Shown: positions 42,488 through 51,789 of the stretch, in pieces | Numbering within the stretch: the stretch's first letter is position 1 | Layout: each line of letters begins with the position of its first letter | Assembly (NCBI GenBank): GCA_913055635.1 | Contig: CAJXLK010000001.1 | Coordinates: 160,626 to 224,625 of the forward strand | Direction of reading: 5' to 3' | From: an uncultured Bacteroidota bacterium | GTDB taxonomy: Bacteria > Bacteroidota > Bacteroidia > Bacteroidales > UBA12077 | DNA: 64,000 nt | Made by a program: the position numbers and the translations under genes | The notes under the pieces: model-generated | What the model saw: only the letters and a program-made list of their open reading frames with translations | Database searches by the model: none | What the model was told of the DNA's origin: nothing

Positions 42488-44473
42488 TTATGATTGCTCA
42501 TTTTTACCGGCGGTGCCTTTTTTTGGGCCGATCCGCCCCAGGAGTTTCCTGATAAATTTCAGGTAGGTTTCCGGGCTCAGGATCACTGAGTCATTGGTTG
42601 CTTTGTAGGTCAAAAAGATGCCGATGGGCAGAAAGATAAGCGAAGACAGCCACATGCCCAGGTAGGCCGGGAGAATGCCTTTTTCGACAAAATTTTCGCC
42701 GGTGATCGATAGGATATAATATATGATGAACATCACCACCGAGATAACCAAGGGGGTGCCCAGGCCTCCCTTTCGGATGATCGAACCCAGGGGGGCTCCG
42801 ATAAAGAAAAAGATAAGACAGGCAAAAGCGAGGGTGAATTTTTTGTGCCAGTGGATCTGGTGTTTGTAGATGTTTTTTTCCCGGTTTTCAAAGATTCGCC
42901 GTGAATTGGAGATGGATTTGTTGTTGCGCCGGGCATTGTCCAGGGCATTTCGTAATATGGCCAGTTTGGCATCGGCCGGGAGGGTATCATACAGTCTTTT
43001 CATATTAAACTGTTCAGGTTGGCCAACTGTTGAATCACGGTGGTATGCTGGGGTGTCTTTCCGATGTTTGAGGGTACCGCTCGGATGTTTGAGGAGGATT
43101 CTGGGGCTTAGGAAGGAATCTTTTGGGTATTCGAGCGGGATATTTGGTTTTTCGGGGCCACCGGATCCATAAGGCCAGAGAGAATATGTGGCCATTGTCT
43201 GGGGGTTGACCCGGCCGGGATAATCGCCCTGGATGGTTGGGTTTGCGGAATCTATCATGAGGGGAGCGGGCAGCTCGGTATAAACCCCTTTACCACGGGC
43301 CTTTTGTTGTTTAACACTGCCGGCCCGGCCTTTTAGGGTGTTTCCCTCCCGGTTAGCCGCCCCCTGGTTAGGCACCCCGCTCGCTTTGGGTGCTTTGTTC
43401 GGGGATTCCAGGTTCCCGGATGTGTTTTTGTCTGAATCAGACTGCCGGGAACTTGGGGACTTCGATGTCGGATGGCCCGATTGCCGCTCTGCGGATGGGG
43501 TGTTTCCCTGGGAGGGCTTATTTTTTGCCCCCTGGTTTGGCGAATCCGGCCGACCCCCGCGACGCTGGCTCAGAGAAAAGTTCTTCTCAAGCTTGTCGGC
43601 CAGCTCATTGGCTTTGGCATCGTACACTTTCCGCAGGGAATCGACGTTGTGTTGGAGCTGATTGATCTTCAGCATCTGATAATTGTCCTTGAAGAGTTGT
43701 TCATCGGTTCGGGTGAAATTGAAACCCGACAGGTCCAGCAACAAGGTTTCCTTATCGAATTTTCTGACCTGGTGGGGATATTGTTTGGGCTCGTTCCGCG
43801 AACGCTTGTCGCTTTCTTCCATCTCTTTGTATGTTTGCCCGTTATAGAGTTCCACCAGCAAACGGGTCTCATCATTGGTCATCCGGATGTAACCCGAATC
43901 GGCCATGGTCACTTCAGCATTGCCCTTCTCCTTGCTATGTTGGTAGATCATGATTTCTTCCAACAGGTTGGTTTGATGGTTCTTTTTGCCTACTTTGATG
44001 CTGTAACCTTCAATATCATTGTAAAAAATTCCTTCCCGGATTTGGAATTCCTGCCTTTGCCGTTTGATGTCGTATAGCAAAGACCCTGCTTTCAGGTTGG
44101 CATAGGGAATGACATGGTTGGAATAGAAAAAGGCGGCGATGCTCAACATGGAAATTACAATGATCAAAGGCCGCATGAACTGCTGGAGAGATATACCGGA
44201 GGATTTTATGGCAGTGAGTTCGAGGTTTTCCCCCAGATTGCCAAAGGTCATGATGGAAGACAGCAATACCGCAAGAGGCAGGGCCAGGGGAACCAGGGTG
44301 GCGGAAGCATAGATCAACAACTCCAGGATAATGTCGAAATCCAACCCTTTGCCTACCAAATCGTCAATGCGTTTCCAGAGAAACTGCATGATCAATATGA
44401 ACAGGGCAACAAAAAAAGTAGCAACAAGGGGTTTGGAAAATTCCTTGAGCAATAATTTATGTAGTCGTTTCAA
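42488..44473 (-). CDS. LptF/LptG-family LPS-export permease with a large low-complexity insert
   Basis: 661 residues, against about 350-480 usual for the family. Three helices at about 12-120 (LFILIMQFLWKRIDDLVGKGL, LIYASATLVPLALPLAVLLS, FSNHVIPY) and three near the end (FTLAFACLIFFFIGAPLGSIIRKGG, VISVVMFIIYYILSITGENFV, GMWLSSLIFLPIGIFLTY) frame the periplasmic jellyroll. The insert at about 310-490 is rich in Ser, Gly, Asn, Pro and Lys and probably disordered. LptF/LptG form the transmembrane part of the Lpt ABC system that lifts lipopolysaccharide from the inner membrane. Whether this is F or G cannot be decided; no partner is nearby. Confidence 0.85.
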   Translation of the reverse strand: MKRLHKLLLKEFSKPLVATFFVALFILIMQFLWKRIDDLVGKGLDFDIILELLIYASATLVPLALPLAVLLSSIMTFGNLGENLELTAIKSSGISLQQFMRPLIIVISMLSIAAFFYSNHVIPYANLKAGSLLYDIKRQRQEFQIREGIFYNDIEGYSIKVGKKNHQTNLLEEIMIYQHSKEKGNAEVTMADSGYIRMTNDETRLLVELYNGQTYKEMEESDKRSRNEPKQYPHQVRKFDKETLLLDLSGFNFTRTDEQLFKDNYQMLKINQLQHNVDSLRKVYDAKANELADKLEKNFSLSQRRGGRPDSPNQGAKNKPSQGNTPSAERQSGHPTSKSPSSRQSDSDKNTSGNLESPNKAPKASGVPNQGAANREGNTLKGRAGSVKQQKARGKGVYTELPAPLMIDSANPTIQGDYPGRVNPQTMATYSLWPYGSGGPEKPNIPLEYPKDSFLSPRILLKHPSGTLKHRKDTPAYHRDSTVGQPEQFNMKRLYDTLPADAKLAILRNALDNARRNNKSISNSRRIFENREKNIYKHQIHWHKKFTLAFACLIFFFIGAPLGSIIRKGGLGTPLVISVVMFIIYYILSITGENFVEKGILPAYLGMWLSSLIFLPIGIFLTYKATNDSVILSPETYLKFIRKLLGRIGPKKGTAGKNEQS

Positions 44474-44608
44474 TCGCTTCTCCTATCATTTATTCCTCTA
44501 AAAACGCACACAAAAATAAGTTATTTTTAAGGGATCCGGCAAGGGAAGGGGGAAAAATCAATACCCCCCGGGGCCAGCTTCACCTTGGATATGCGGGTGT
44601 CTCAAACA

Positions 44609-44989
44609 TCAGGAAACCCCCAGGGCCAGCTTCAGGTTGGATATCTGGGTGTCCCAGAGTTCGATGGCATCATCTTTTTCCTCACTATGGACAAAATCTG
44701 TGATGATCAGGGCCACATCCCCGGTAAGTTCATCTTTGGCAATCTTAAATTCAAAAAAACTCTGGTTGTCTGGCTCATCAATCCATTGAAACCGGATATA
44801 CTGATTCTTCTTCCGATTCAGTAATCTGGCCTGTTGCTCGGATTCGGTCCATTTAAACTTGAATACATCATCTTCTACATAGATGTCGTCGGCAAACCAT
44901 TCTGCCAGTCCTCCGGGCGTACTTAATCGGGAAAATAAAATACCGGGTGATACATTTACCGAATATTCGAGTTCTAATTTTTCTTTCAT
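44609..44989 (-). CDS. START-like domain protein (SRPBCC superfamily)
   Basis: 126 residues. The pattern LEYSVNVSPGILFSRLSTPGGLAEWFADDIYVEDD is a helix-grip START-like fold common in Bacteroidota, with the closing long helix EKDDAIELWDTQISNLKLALG. It has no signal peptide. Ligand and function are not known. It sits upstream of lptF/G on the same strand with a 135-bp gap. Confidence 0.8.
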   Translation of the reverse strand: MKEKLELEYSVNVSPGILFSRLSTPGGLAEWFADDIYVEDDVFKFKWTESEQQARLLNRKKNQYIRFQWIDEPDNQSFFEFKIAKDELTGDVALIITDFVHSEEKDDAIELWDTQISNLKLALGVS

Positions 44990-45202
44990 GCTTTGGCCTG
45001 AGGTTTATGAATTGTCTTTCAGAAAAAAATAGTTATTAAACATGGCGTTCAAAATGATCGACCTTTTTCTTTTGGCAGTGGGGGATGTTTTTATAGTTTC
45101 CTCATATTGGGATCATAATAGAGGCTCTGTATTCCGTTTGGTTCACCGCTCATGCAATTTATAAAAATCCATTAAAATTTTATAATTATTTCTATAAAAT
45201 AT

Positions 45203-45210
45203 TATATTTG
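45203..45210 (+). promoter_or_regulatory. -7 box of the tRNA gene
   Basis: TATATTTG, an exact TAnnTTTG, 15 bases before the tRNA 5' end. The upstream stretch is very AT-rich and no single -33 element stands out. Confidence 0.6.
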
Positions 45211-45225
45211 CACACCTGAAACAAC

Positions 45226-45299
45226 GGCGAGATAGCTCAGGTGGTTAGAGCGCAGCATTCATAATGCTGAGGTCGTGAGTTCGATCCTCACTCTCGCTA
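45226..45299 (+). tRNA. tRNA with anticodon CAT (elongator Met, or Ile2)
   Basis: A 74-base tRNA. Acceptor GGCGAGA pairs with TCTCGCT (first pair G-T), D arm GCTCAGGTGGTTAGAGC, anticodon stem CAGCA/TGCTG with loop containing CAT, and T arm GTGAGTTCGATCCTCAC. CCA is not encoded. The anticodon loop alone cannot separate elongator Met from the lysidine-modified Ile2; the body looks more like elongator Met of this phylum. Confidence 0.93.
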
Positions 45300-45302
45300 C
45301 GT

Positions 45303-45336
45303 AAAAAAACCCGCTGGCTCACCGGCGGGTTTTTTT
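45303..45336 (+). terminator. Intrinsic terminator after the tRNA
   Basis: ACCCGC (from 45309) pairs with GCGGGT (to 45330) and is followed by a run of T, directly after the tRNA. A run of A precedes the left arm, so it can work in both directions and may also serve the minus-strand giant gene. Confidence 0.85.
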
Positions 45337-45422
45337 AGCTTACCACTTCCCATCAATGGAGTTACCGGCGATTGGTTAAAGTCTCTCAAGATAGTTTTTT
45401 AGATTTCCACTTCCCATCGGTG

Positions 45423-48400
45423 TTATTTTTCTGAATCAAGGGTTTTATTGACCTTTTTCATGTGCCTGCGGAATTTACTGAAACTGCTTTTGGTAGAGAG
45501 GATGTACTGATAAACTGTATTCATCAGGCCTTCGTTGATGTTGCGTTTACGTTTGGGGACTTCTTTAATGGCATGAATGAATTTTTGATTGGAGGAAGTG
45601 GTACGCATCATGCCGCGGAAGTAATAGAAGAAGTAGTGGGTATTTTCGTCGGGGGTGAGGTAAATGTAGAGTTTATCACCAAATTTTTGCTTCACGATTT
45701 CGATAAATCCGTCCATTTTTTTGTGGACAGGTTGGCCGTTGATCAGGGCGAGTTTGATGTTATCGCGGGCGATGAAGGAATTGGTTTCGGTGTTCCATCT
45801 AAAGCGGAGGTTAGAGAACAGCAGGGTTTGCCTCAGGGGTTCGGGTATGGGTTTGTCGGCAGCGGCCAGGGAGTCGTGGGCGGTGGTGGTTTTGAAATAT
45901 TGATTGGCAGCTTGATGACCGGCTATTCGGTAGAGGTTTTCCCGGTAGGTTTCGGATTGGGGTTGATAGGAAGGCAGGTTGCTGCGGTTGTTCAGGTCGC
46001 GGGCCATGGAATCGAGGGCGCCGGAGCTGAAGAGGAAGTCAACGGGCATGGTCACATTCATAGACACCTTATTTTTGGCCAAATCGTGTTTCAGGTTTCC
46101 GGTAGGCTGAATGGTAAGTTTTCCGTAATCCACCCCGGGGTTCATTTTTCCCTGGGCCAGGTATGAACAGCTTTTTCTTTGCAGGCGGATCAGGGGGCTC
46201 AGGCTGTCGTTGCCGTTCAGGCGGGCCCGTGGGGCTATTTCGTAGGCTTGTTGGTTGGGATTAAAATCGACCCGGCCGTGGGCCCCGATGATTTGGTCGT
46301 CGCTGGGATCCTTACGTGGGGTCAGGAACGAGGAATAGACATGGGTGGAGTCAATGGTCAGGTAGCTGCCGGTGAAGAGTTTGTTGCCTTTGGGGTCGTT
46401 ATTTTTTCGGGCCACCGGGATGGTTACATTGGCCGGGTTAATGACCGATTCAAACTGAACATACCGGGGGCTGATGGGCGAACATTGATGGCGTATCCGC
46501 GCATTGCCTGAAAAATGCAGCAGCCTGCGGGTGGCATTCAGGTGGACTTCCCCGGCATATCTGAAATAAGGACTTAGCTGGAAACTGTCTTTGCGGGCGA
46601 TCTGGCCCTGAGCAGTGGTATGGAGGGAATCATTGACCCCTATTTGGCTGAAATGGACGATTTGTTCGGGTTGTTGGGGTGATTTGTAGCGATAGTTGCC
46701 GCTTCCCTGGTAATCATAGCGGCTGTTGACCTTGAGTTGAGCGTCAAATATTGTATGGCTCATTTGACTGGTATCTCCGGCAATCAGTTCGGCATTGCGC
46801 AGGGTGTCCATCCTGGCCTGTTTTCTGATTCGAAGGGTTTGCTGGTCGGGAAATATCCGGGCATCGGCCACGTTCATGTATTGCACTTCTTTGGTTATCA
46901 GCGATGTATCGGCAAGTCGGAAAATGGCTTTCGGCGAGGTGAACCGCAGGGAATCCTGGCCTTTATGGGTGGACAGGAACAGGGCTCCATCGTAGTCAGC
47001 TTCTTTGAGGCTGTCCAGAACGCCGCCGGTGGTGGTTTCGGGGGTTGATTCCATCTCCAGGCGGTCTTGCTCCATTTGCCATACGAAGGCATCCAGGTAA
47101 GCCTGGTAAAGGTTCTGGGGGAAGGCGGTCCGGGTAAAACGTCCTACGCTGCTGAAGCGGGCCGTCCCGTAGTTGTAATCCACATGCGCATTGAGGGTAT
47201 CGGCCCGGAAGGCCACGGCATTGCGGTTGAGCGTGCGGAGCCTGAAGTTGGCCGTGTCCGCATCAAAGGAGTGTGCTTCCCAGGCAAAATGGTCCGATTC
47301 AAGGGTGGCCTTTTTCATATCCATCATCCCCTTTCCAGTTAATCCGGTGGGCGATAGGTTAAGATAGCCTTCCATGTTTGATTTGCCCCCGTACATGGAG
47401 AATGGTTGAGCAGCCTGCCATATGTGCATGTTGTCGCGGTGCGGATACCATTTGATCCGGGATTTTTTCGTCTTGACCCGGGGATATTCAATGCCCGTTG
47501 TTTTTTGAGCAATATGGAAACCGTTGGTATGGACGCTGGTCGAATCGGGAAAAAACAATACGCTGTCGGTGCGGGCTTGTGCCGTGAGATAGTTCAGCCT
47601 GCCCTGGCCCCTTAACCCCTGATTGCTCATATCGATTTGGCGGTGGTAGGTACCCTTGCCTTCATATAAGGGCATGCCTTTGTCGCTGGTGGTCTTGGTG
47701 AAGCCCAGGGAATTGTCAGGGCGCAATTCCAAAGTATCTTCAAAGGGTGGAAAGATATCAGCCGAGTGAAAATTGCCGGCAAACTTCATGCTGGCTGGAT
47801 TAAAATTATCCAGACTGTCCATGGTGAAGGGGTAAAGCTCAAAGTAGAAGTTTTTGCGTTTGTAAGGGCCGTTGAACAGATGGTCGTAATAGACGTAGGA
47901 CTTTTCCTTTGCTTCAAAGTAGGGGTATTTGGGAAATTTCATCTTGCCCGATTTGTTGTTGGGGTGGTCAATATGCAAAATCCCCTTCAGGTCGCTTACG
48001 GTGTTTTCTACGTGGGCCAGGATTTTTTGGCCGAACTGGTTTTTTTCATCGGTTTGGTATTTCAGCTGCAGGGAATCGATTTGTTTCATATGGATGGTGA
48101 AGTCCCGGTAATCGAAGCTCAGGCTGTCGCCGAAAAAGGTGAACAGCCCGGCTTCGACCACCCCGTCGAAGGTAAAGTTGCGGTTTTTCTTCATGGTGAT
48201 GCCCTGATGGTCGGGATAAAGCACCACGTTTTGGGAATCACTGACAAAGGTTTTGCCCACCCCGTTGATGTGCATTTTCATGGATGAAAGGTTGAGTATG
48301 GCATTGTGTTCAGAAGCAGAGGTGGTCGAGGAGTTGATTCGAAGCACGTCGTAATCAATTTTTCCGATGCGCGATTGGATATAATCGAACAGCTTGTCGT

Positions 48401-49940
48401 TAATGGTCACCGTGTCGGCTTCCAAATCGTAGAAGATGAACCCGTCCTGGGCCAGGTACATCAGCCGCTGACGTACCTGGAAAGGGGGAAGCCTGAGGTA
48501 GCTGGCAAATGCACCGGCGTCAAACTTCCGGTGGTCAACTTTGTTGTGGTAGTTGCGAATGGCAATCAGCGGATGCACCCGGTCGCGCATCCCGATTTGC
48601 CTCCATCTCTCGAGGGTAAAGTAATTCATTGAGGTGAAAGTGGCCTGGCCCATGGAAGCGTTGCGGCTGTGGGTGAAGTAAATCTTATCTTTTTTGGTAT
48701 TCCACAGCAGGCGGTCAAAATTCATGGAAACCTGGTGATAGGTATTGTAATAGACGCTTTTGGAGAGGATGTTGTCATTGGGCAGCAATTCAATTTCCTG
48801 GCGACTCACGTCATAATGGAATGAAAGGCCGGTATGATAGATCGAGTCGTTTTTCAGGTGGATGGTCACCTCAGCCTTCCGCGAGAGGGCCTGTTTTTGG
48901 TCAAACATGAAAATCTGCGAACGCACCGTCATAAAGTCTTCGCCATGGCGGTGGATCTTAAGGGTGGCCTCCTGGCCTTTACCGCCGCTTCCCCTGAACT
49001 GGGCCCCCATCATTTTGAATCCCCCCTTATAATCCATGTTTTCATAAATGTTGGAGATTTGAAAGATCTTTTTGTAAGAGCGAAAGAGGGGATAGGTTGC
49101 ATCTTTTGTTTTTCTCACCGATTGAAGCTTATCGTGCAGCTGGCCCCGCACCGGCTGGTCAAAATAGAGGTTGTTGATGTACTTGACCGAGTCGGCCTTG
49201 TATTCGGCCCGGGTCAGGTCAATCTCGTAGCCATTGAGTTGGGCCCGCATCTGGTTTCTGGAGTAGCCCACCCGTTGCCAGGTTACTTCTCCACCGTGGC
49301 CTTCCCAATGCCGGCGAAAAGGGTAATAGGTGCCGGAGGTCTGATGAATTTGAATGCTGTCGTCGCGGTGGCGGCATTTCAAAAGGGTCTGGGGATAAAT
49401 GATTTTGAGGGTGGTATCGTAAGTAAAACGATAATCGCGACTGGGGGCATACCAGTTGCGTATCCTGGAGAGATAAAGGCCCCTGGACTGGATGAAGCCC
49501 AGGGTGAACTCAAAGTATTCATCGATCTCTTTGATTTGATGCGCTCCCTGGTGGAAAAGGTGGTTGAAACCTTTCATCCAGGTCTCAAAATGCAGGGAAT
49601 CGAAACGGGTGCCTTGCATGGTGCGCATCAAACGGATCATCGTGGTAAAATGGGGCTGGCGGTTGGCATTTTGCTGGAGCAAGGCATTGGAAATGCGAAC
49701 GATGCTGTCTCTTTTGGCGGGTTTGTATTGACCGGTTTCCCATTCGCTGACAAAAGCCTCCAGGTTTTGGGCCTGCTCATCGCTGATGCGGTTTTCAAGG
49801 TAATCGTTCAGGGTTTGAATGTATTCGGCTGAATCCCTCGGGAAGGAGTCGATGACCTGCCCGCGGGATAAGACCGGGGCAAGAAGCAAGAAAACAAGCA
49901 ACAGGTGTTGGAATCGCAAAAGGCGGGCTTTCCGTTTCAT
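45423..49940 (-). CDS. Giant exported beta-rich protein of unknown function
   Basis: I start at ATG 49940 (1,505 residues), where MKRKARLLRFQHLLLVFLLLAP...SRGQ forms a signal peptide; the track start adds 26 residues. The first 200 residues are helical (NDYLENRISDEQAQNLEAFV), and the remainder is a long series of short beta strands with recurring elements such as LNLSPTGLTGKGMMDMKKATLES and LRGQGRLNYLTAQARTDSVLF, resembling beta-taco/AsmA- or OstA-like scaffolds. The C-terminus is very basic (KSSFSKFRRHMKKVNKTLDSEK). No transmembrane helix is seen after the signal, so it is expected in the periplasm or outer membrane. I do not recognise a named family. It shares strand with prmA and tpiA, 125 bp downstream of prmA. 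Confidence 0.85.
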   Translation of the reverse strand: MKRKARLLRFQHLLLVFLLLAPVLSRGQVIDSFPRDSAEYIQTLNDYLENRISDEQAQNLEAFVSEWETGQYKPAKRDSIVRISNALLQQNANRQPHFTTMIRLMRTMQGTRFDSLHFETWMKGFNHLFHQGAHQIKEIDEYFEFTLGFIQSRGLYLSRIRNWYAPSRDYRFTYDTTLKIIYPQTLLKCRHRDDSIQIHQTSGTYYPFRRHWEGHGGEVTWQRVGYSRNQMRAQLNGYEIDLTRAEYKADSVKYINNLYFDQPVRGQLHDKLQSVRKTKDATYPLFRSYKKIFQISNIYENMDYKGGFKMMGAQFRGSGGKGQEATLKIHRHGEDFMTVRSQIFMFDQKQALSRKAEVTIHLKNDSIYHTGLSFHYDVSRQEIELLPNDNILSKSVYYNTYHQVSMNFDRLLWNTKKDKIYFTHSRNASMGQATFTSMNYFTLERWRQIGMRDRVHPLIAIRNYHNKVDHRKFDAGAFASYLRLPPFQVRQRLMYLAQDGFIFYDLEADTVTINDKLFDYIQSRIGKIDYDVLRINSSTTSASEHNAILNLSSMKMHINGVGKTFVSDSQNVVLYPDHQGITMKKNRNFTFDGVVEAGLFTFFGDSLSFDYRDFTIHMKQIDSLQLKYQTDEKNQFGQKILAHVENTVSDLKGILHIDHPNNKSGKMKFPKYPYFEAKEKSYVYYDHLFNGPYKRKNFYFELYPFTMDSLDNFNPASMKFAGNFHSADIFPPFEDTLELRPDNSLGFTKTTSDKGMPLYEGKGTYHRQIDMSNQGLRGQGRLNYLTAQARTDSVLFFPDSTSVHTNGFHIAQKTTGIEYPRVKTKKSRIKWYPHRDNMHIWQAAQPFSMYGGKSNMEGYLNLSPTGLTGKGMMDMKKATLESDHFAWEAHSFDADTANFRLRTLNRNAVAFRADTLNAHVDYNYGTARFSSVGRFTRTAFPQNLYQAYLDAFVWQMEQDRLEMESTPETTTGGVLDSLKEADYDGALFLSTHKGQDSLRFTSPKAIFRLADTSLITKEVQYMNVADARIFPDQQTLRIRKQARMDTLRNAELIAGDTSQMSHTIFDAQLKVNSRYDYQGSGNYRYKSPQQPEQIVHFSQIGVNDSLHTTAQGQIARKDSFQLSPYFRYAGEVHLNATRRLLHFSGNARIRHQCSPISPRYVQFESVINPANVTIPVARKNNDPKGNKLFTGSYLTIDSTHVYSSFLTPRKDPSDDQIIGAHGRVDFNPNQQAYEIAPRARLNGNDSLSPLIRLQRKSCSYLAQGKMNPGVDYGKLTIQPTGNLKHDLAKNKVSMNVTMPVDFLFSSGALDSMARDLNNRSNLPSYQPQSETYRENLYRIAGHQAANQYFKTTTAHDSLAAADKPIPEPLRQTLLFSNLRFRWNTETNSFIARDNIKLALINGQPVHKKMDGFIEIVKQKFGDKLYIYLTPDENTHYFFYYFRGMMRTTSSNQKFIHAIKEVPKRKRNINEGLMNTVYQYILSTKSSFSKFRRHMKKVNKTLDSEK

Positions 49941-50065
49941 AGAGAAGCTATACTTTGGATGCACTGCATTTTTAGGTTGGATCAAAAACATGAACCCGTT
50001 GAAATATCCTGCCGGCATTTATTTTGATGCTTCATATCGGGTTGGTTCATGGGACGAAGGTTCAA

Positions 50066-50935
50066 TCAATGCTTATCAGAATTTTCTTCTGATTCTTTTT
50101 CATACACCAGGGCTACCCATTCCTCCATATTTTTTTGACCGGTATAGTGTAACCGTTGGCCCCGGGCTGCTTCCCTGACTTTTTCAATGTCCTGCTGATA
50201 AATGCCGCTGAGGATGAGTTGCCCGCCGGGATTCAAAGCCCGGGTGTAATCGGGCATATCCTGCAAGAGGATGTTCAGGTTGATGTTGGCCAGGATCAGA
50301 TCAAATCCTTTCTCCTTGAGGCTGTTGATGGTGCCCTGAATAACAGTGATGTTGTCGCCTCGGTTGATCCGCACATTTTCCAGGGCATTCTGGTAGGCCC
50401 ATTCGTTGTTGTCAACGGCCCAGACTTTTAGGGCCCCCTTTTGGGAAGCAACGATGGAGAGGATGGCTGTACCGGAGCCTATATCCAGCACATTCAACCC
50501 CTTCAGATCCAGCTCTAACAGCCATTCGATCATGAGATGGGTGGTGGGGTGATGGCCTGTGCCAAACGACATTTTCGGATCAATGACCACCTCATAGGGA
50601 TACTGCCCGGAAGGTTCATGGAACGAGGCCCGTATCAGACACTGGCCGGCCACCACGACCGGCTGGAAATTTTTTTCCCATTCGCTGTTCCAGTTTTTAT
50701 CACCAATAACCTGGTACTGCCATTCCATGGTATTTGGAAACATTGCGTTGATGGGCAGCTCGTTGATGGCAGCCACGTCAAAGTAAGACTCCGGTATATA
50801 GGCTTTCAAACCACTGGCCGTATCCATAAAACTCTGGTAGCCCACCTCTGAAAGCTGGGCTACCAGAATATCTGCGATGTTTTGGCGCTGTTGTTTATCC
50901 GCATGGATGATACAATGGAGCTCTACTGTTCTCAT
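50066..50935 (-). CDS. prmA: Ribosomal protein L11 methyltransferase
   Basis: 289 residues. The N-terminal half is the substrate-recognition domain, the C-terminal half an AdoMet Rossmann fold with MSFGTGHHPTTHLMIEWL, VLDIGSGTAILSIVASQKG and LANINLNILLQ as motif IV. It trimethylates L11. The start is 5 bp downstream of the tpiA stop, so it is cotranscribed with tpiA, the ABC permease and the DoxX gene. Length is normal. Confidence 0.93.
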   Translation of the reverse strand: MRTVELHCIIHADKQQRQNIADILVAQLSEVGYQSFMDTASGLKAYIPESYFDVAAINELPINAMFPNTMEWQYQVIGDKNWNSEWEKNFQPVVVAGQCLIRASFHEPSGQYPYEVVIDPKMSFGTGHHPTTHLMIEWLLELDLKGLNVLDIGSGTAILSIVASQKGALKVWAVDNNEWAYQNALENVRINRGDNITVIQGTINSLKEKGFDLILANINLNILLQDMPDYTRALNPGGQLILSGIYQQDIEKVREAARGQRLHYTGQKNMEEWVALVYEKESEENSDKH

Positions 50936-50940
50936 CGGAT

Positions 50941-51702
50941 TTATAATGTGAAGGATTGGCTGATTTGTATAAAATCGCGTGATTTGAGTGAAGCCCCGCC
51001 AATGAGCCCCCCGTCAATGTCGGGCTGGGCAAAGAGATCTTCGGCATTCGATGGTTTACAACTTCCCCCGTATAGAATCGCCGTATTGTTGGCGGCTTTG
51101 CTGGAGTAGTTCTCTTCTATTTTTTCACGGATGAAGCGGTGCATCTGCTGGGCCTGGTCCGGTGTGGCTGTTTTGCCCGTACCAATGGCCCATACTGGTT
51201 CATAGGCAATGATGATCCGGCCAAAATCTTCAGCACTCAATTGAAAAACCGACTTTTCCAGTTGTTCGGCCACCACTGAAAAATACTGGTCGGCTTCCCT
51301 TTGTTCAAGCTTTTCGCCAACACAAACAATCGGGAACAGATCATTCCGTAGGGCTTGTTCGATTTTTTGATACACCACCTGGTCGGTTTCCTGGTAATAG
51401 CTCCTGCGTTCACTGTGACCGATGATCACATATTGTGCCCCGGTCGAACGAACCATCTCTGCAGAAACTTCACCGGTAAAAGCTCCTTTCTCTTCAGTGG
51501 CACAGTTCTGGGCTGCCAGTTTAAGCCGGGTGTCAGCGATCGTACGCCCGATATCGGCCAGGTGAATGAATGGAGGGGCCACAATCACATTGACCGGTTC
51601 GGGGATTTCCCCCTGAAGGGCTTTGATCGACTCGGCCAGTTCCCTGCCTTGTTGCAGGTCATTGTTCATTTTCCAGTTTCCGGCGACTATTTTTGGTCTC
51701 AT
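50941..51702 (-). CDS. tpiA: Triosephosphate isomerase
   Basis: 253 residues of the TIM barrel. Catalytic Lys11 is in AGNWKMN, His in IIGHSERR, Glu in AYEPVWAIGTG, and the phosphate-binding loop is LYGGSCKPSNA with DGGLIGGASL. It interconverts glyceraldehyde-3-phosphate and dihydroxyacetone phosphate in glycolysis. Gene order DoxX-(permease)-tpiA recalls the BT_3928 neighbourhood of Bacteroides, but with an ABC permease in between. Confidence 0.96.
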   Translation of the reverse strand: MRPKIVAGNWKMNNDLQQGRELAESIKALQGEIPEPVNVIVAPPFIHLADIGRTIADTRLKLAAQNCATEEKGAFTGEVSAEMVRSTGAQYVIIGHSERRSYYQETDQVVYQKIEQALRNDLFPIVCVGEKLEQREADQYFSVVAEQLEKSVFQLSAEDFGRIIIAYEPVWAIGTGKTATPDQAQQMHRFIREKIEENYSSKAANNTAILYGGSCKPSNAEDLFAQPDIDGGLIGGASLKSRDFIQISQSFTL

Positions 51703-51789
51703 AAGGATATTGTTTTGGTGATTGAACTGCTAAAATAAGAAATATTGAGCACAAAACATGGGGGGGGTGGCGGGAAACCGGGCGGGTTT

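Noticed and set aside
48834-49832. 332-residue plus-strand ORF opposite the giant exported gene
   Set aside because: Antisense shadow; the minus-strand frame has a signal peptide and coherent beta-rich pattern, the plus frame does not.
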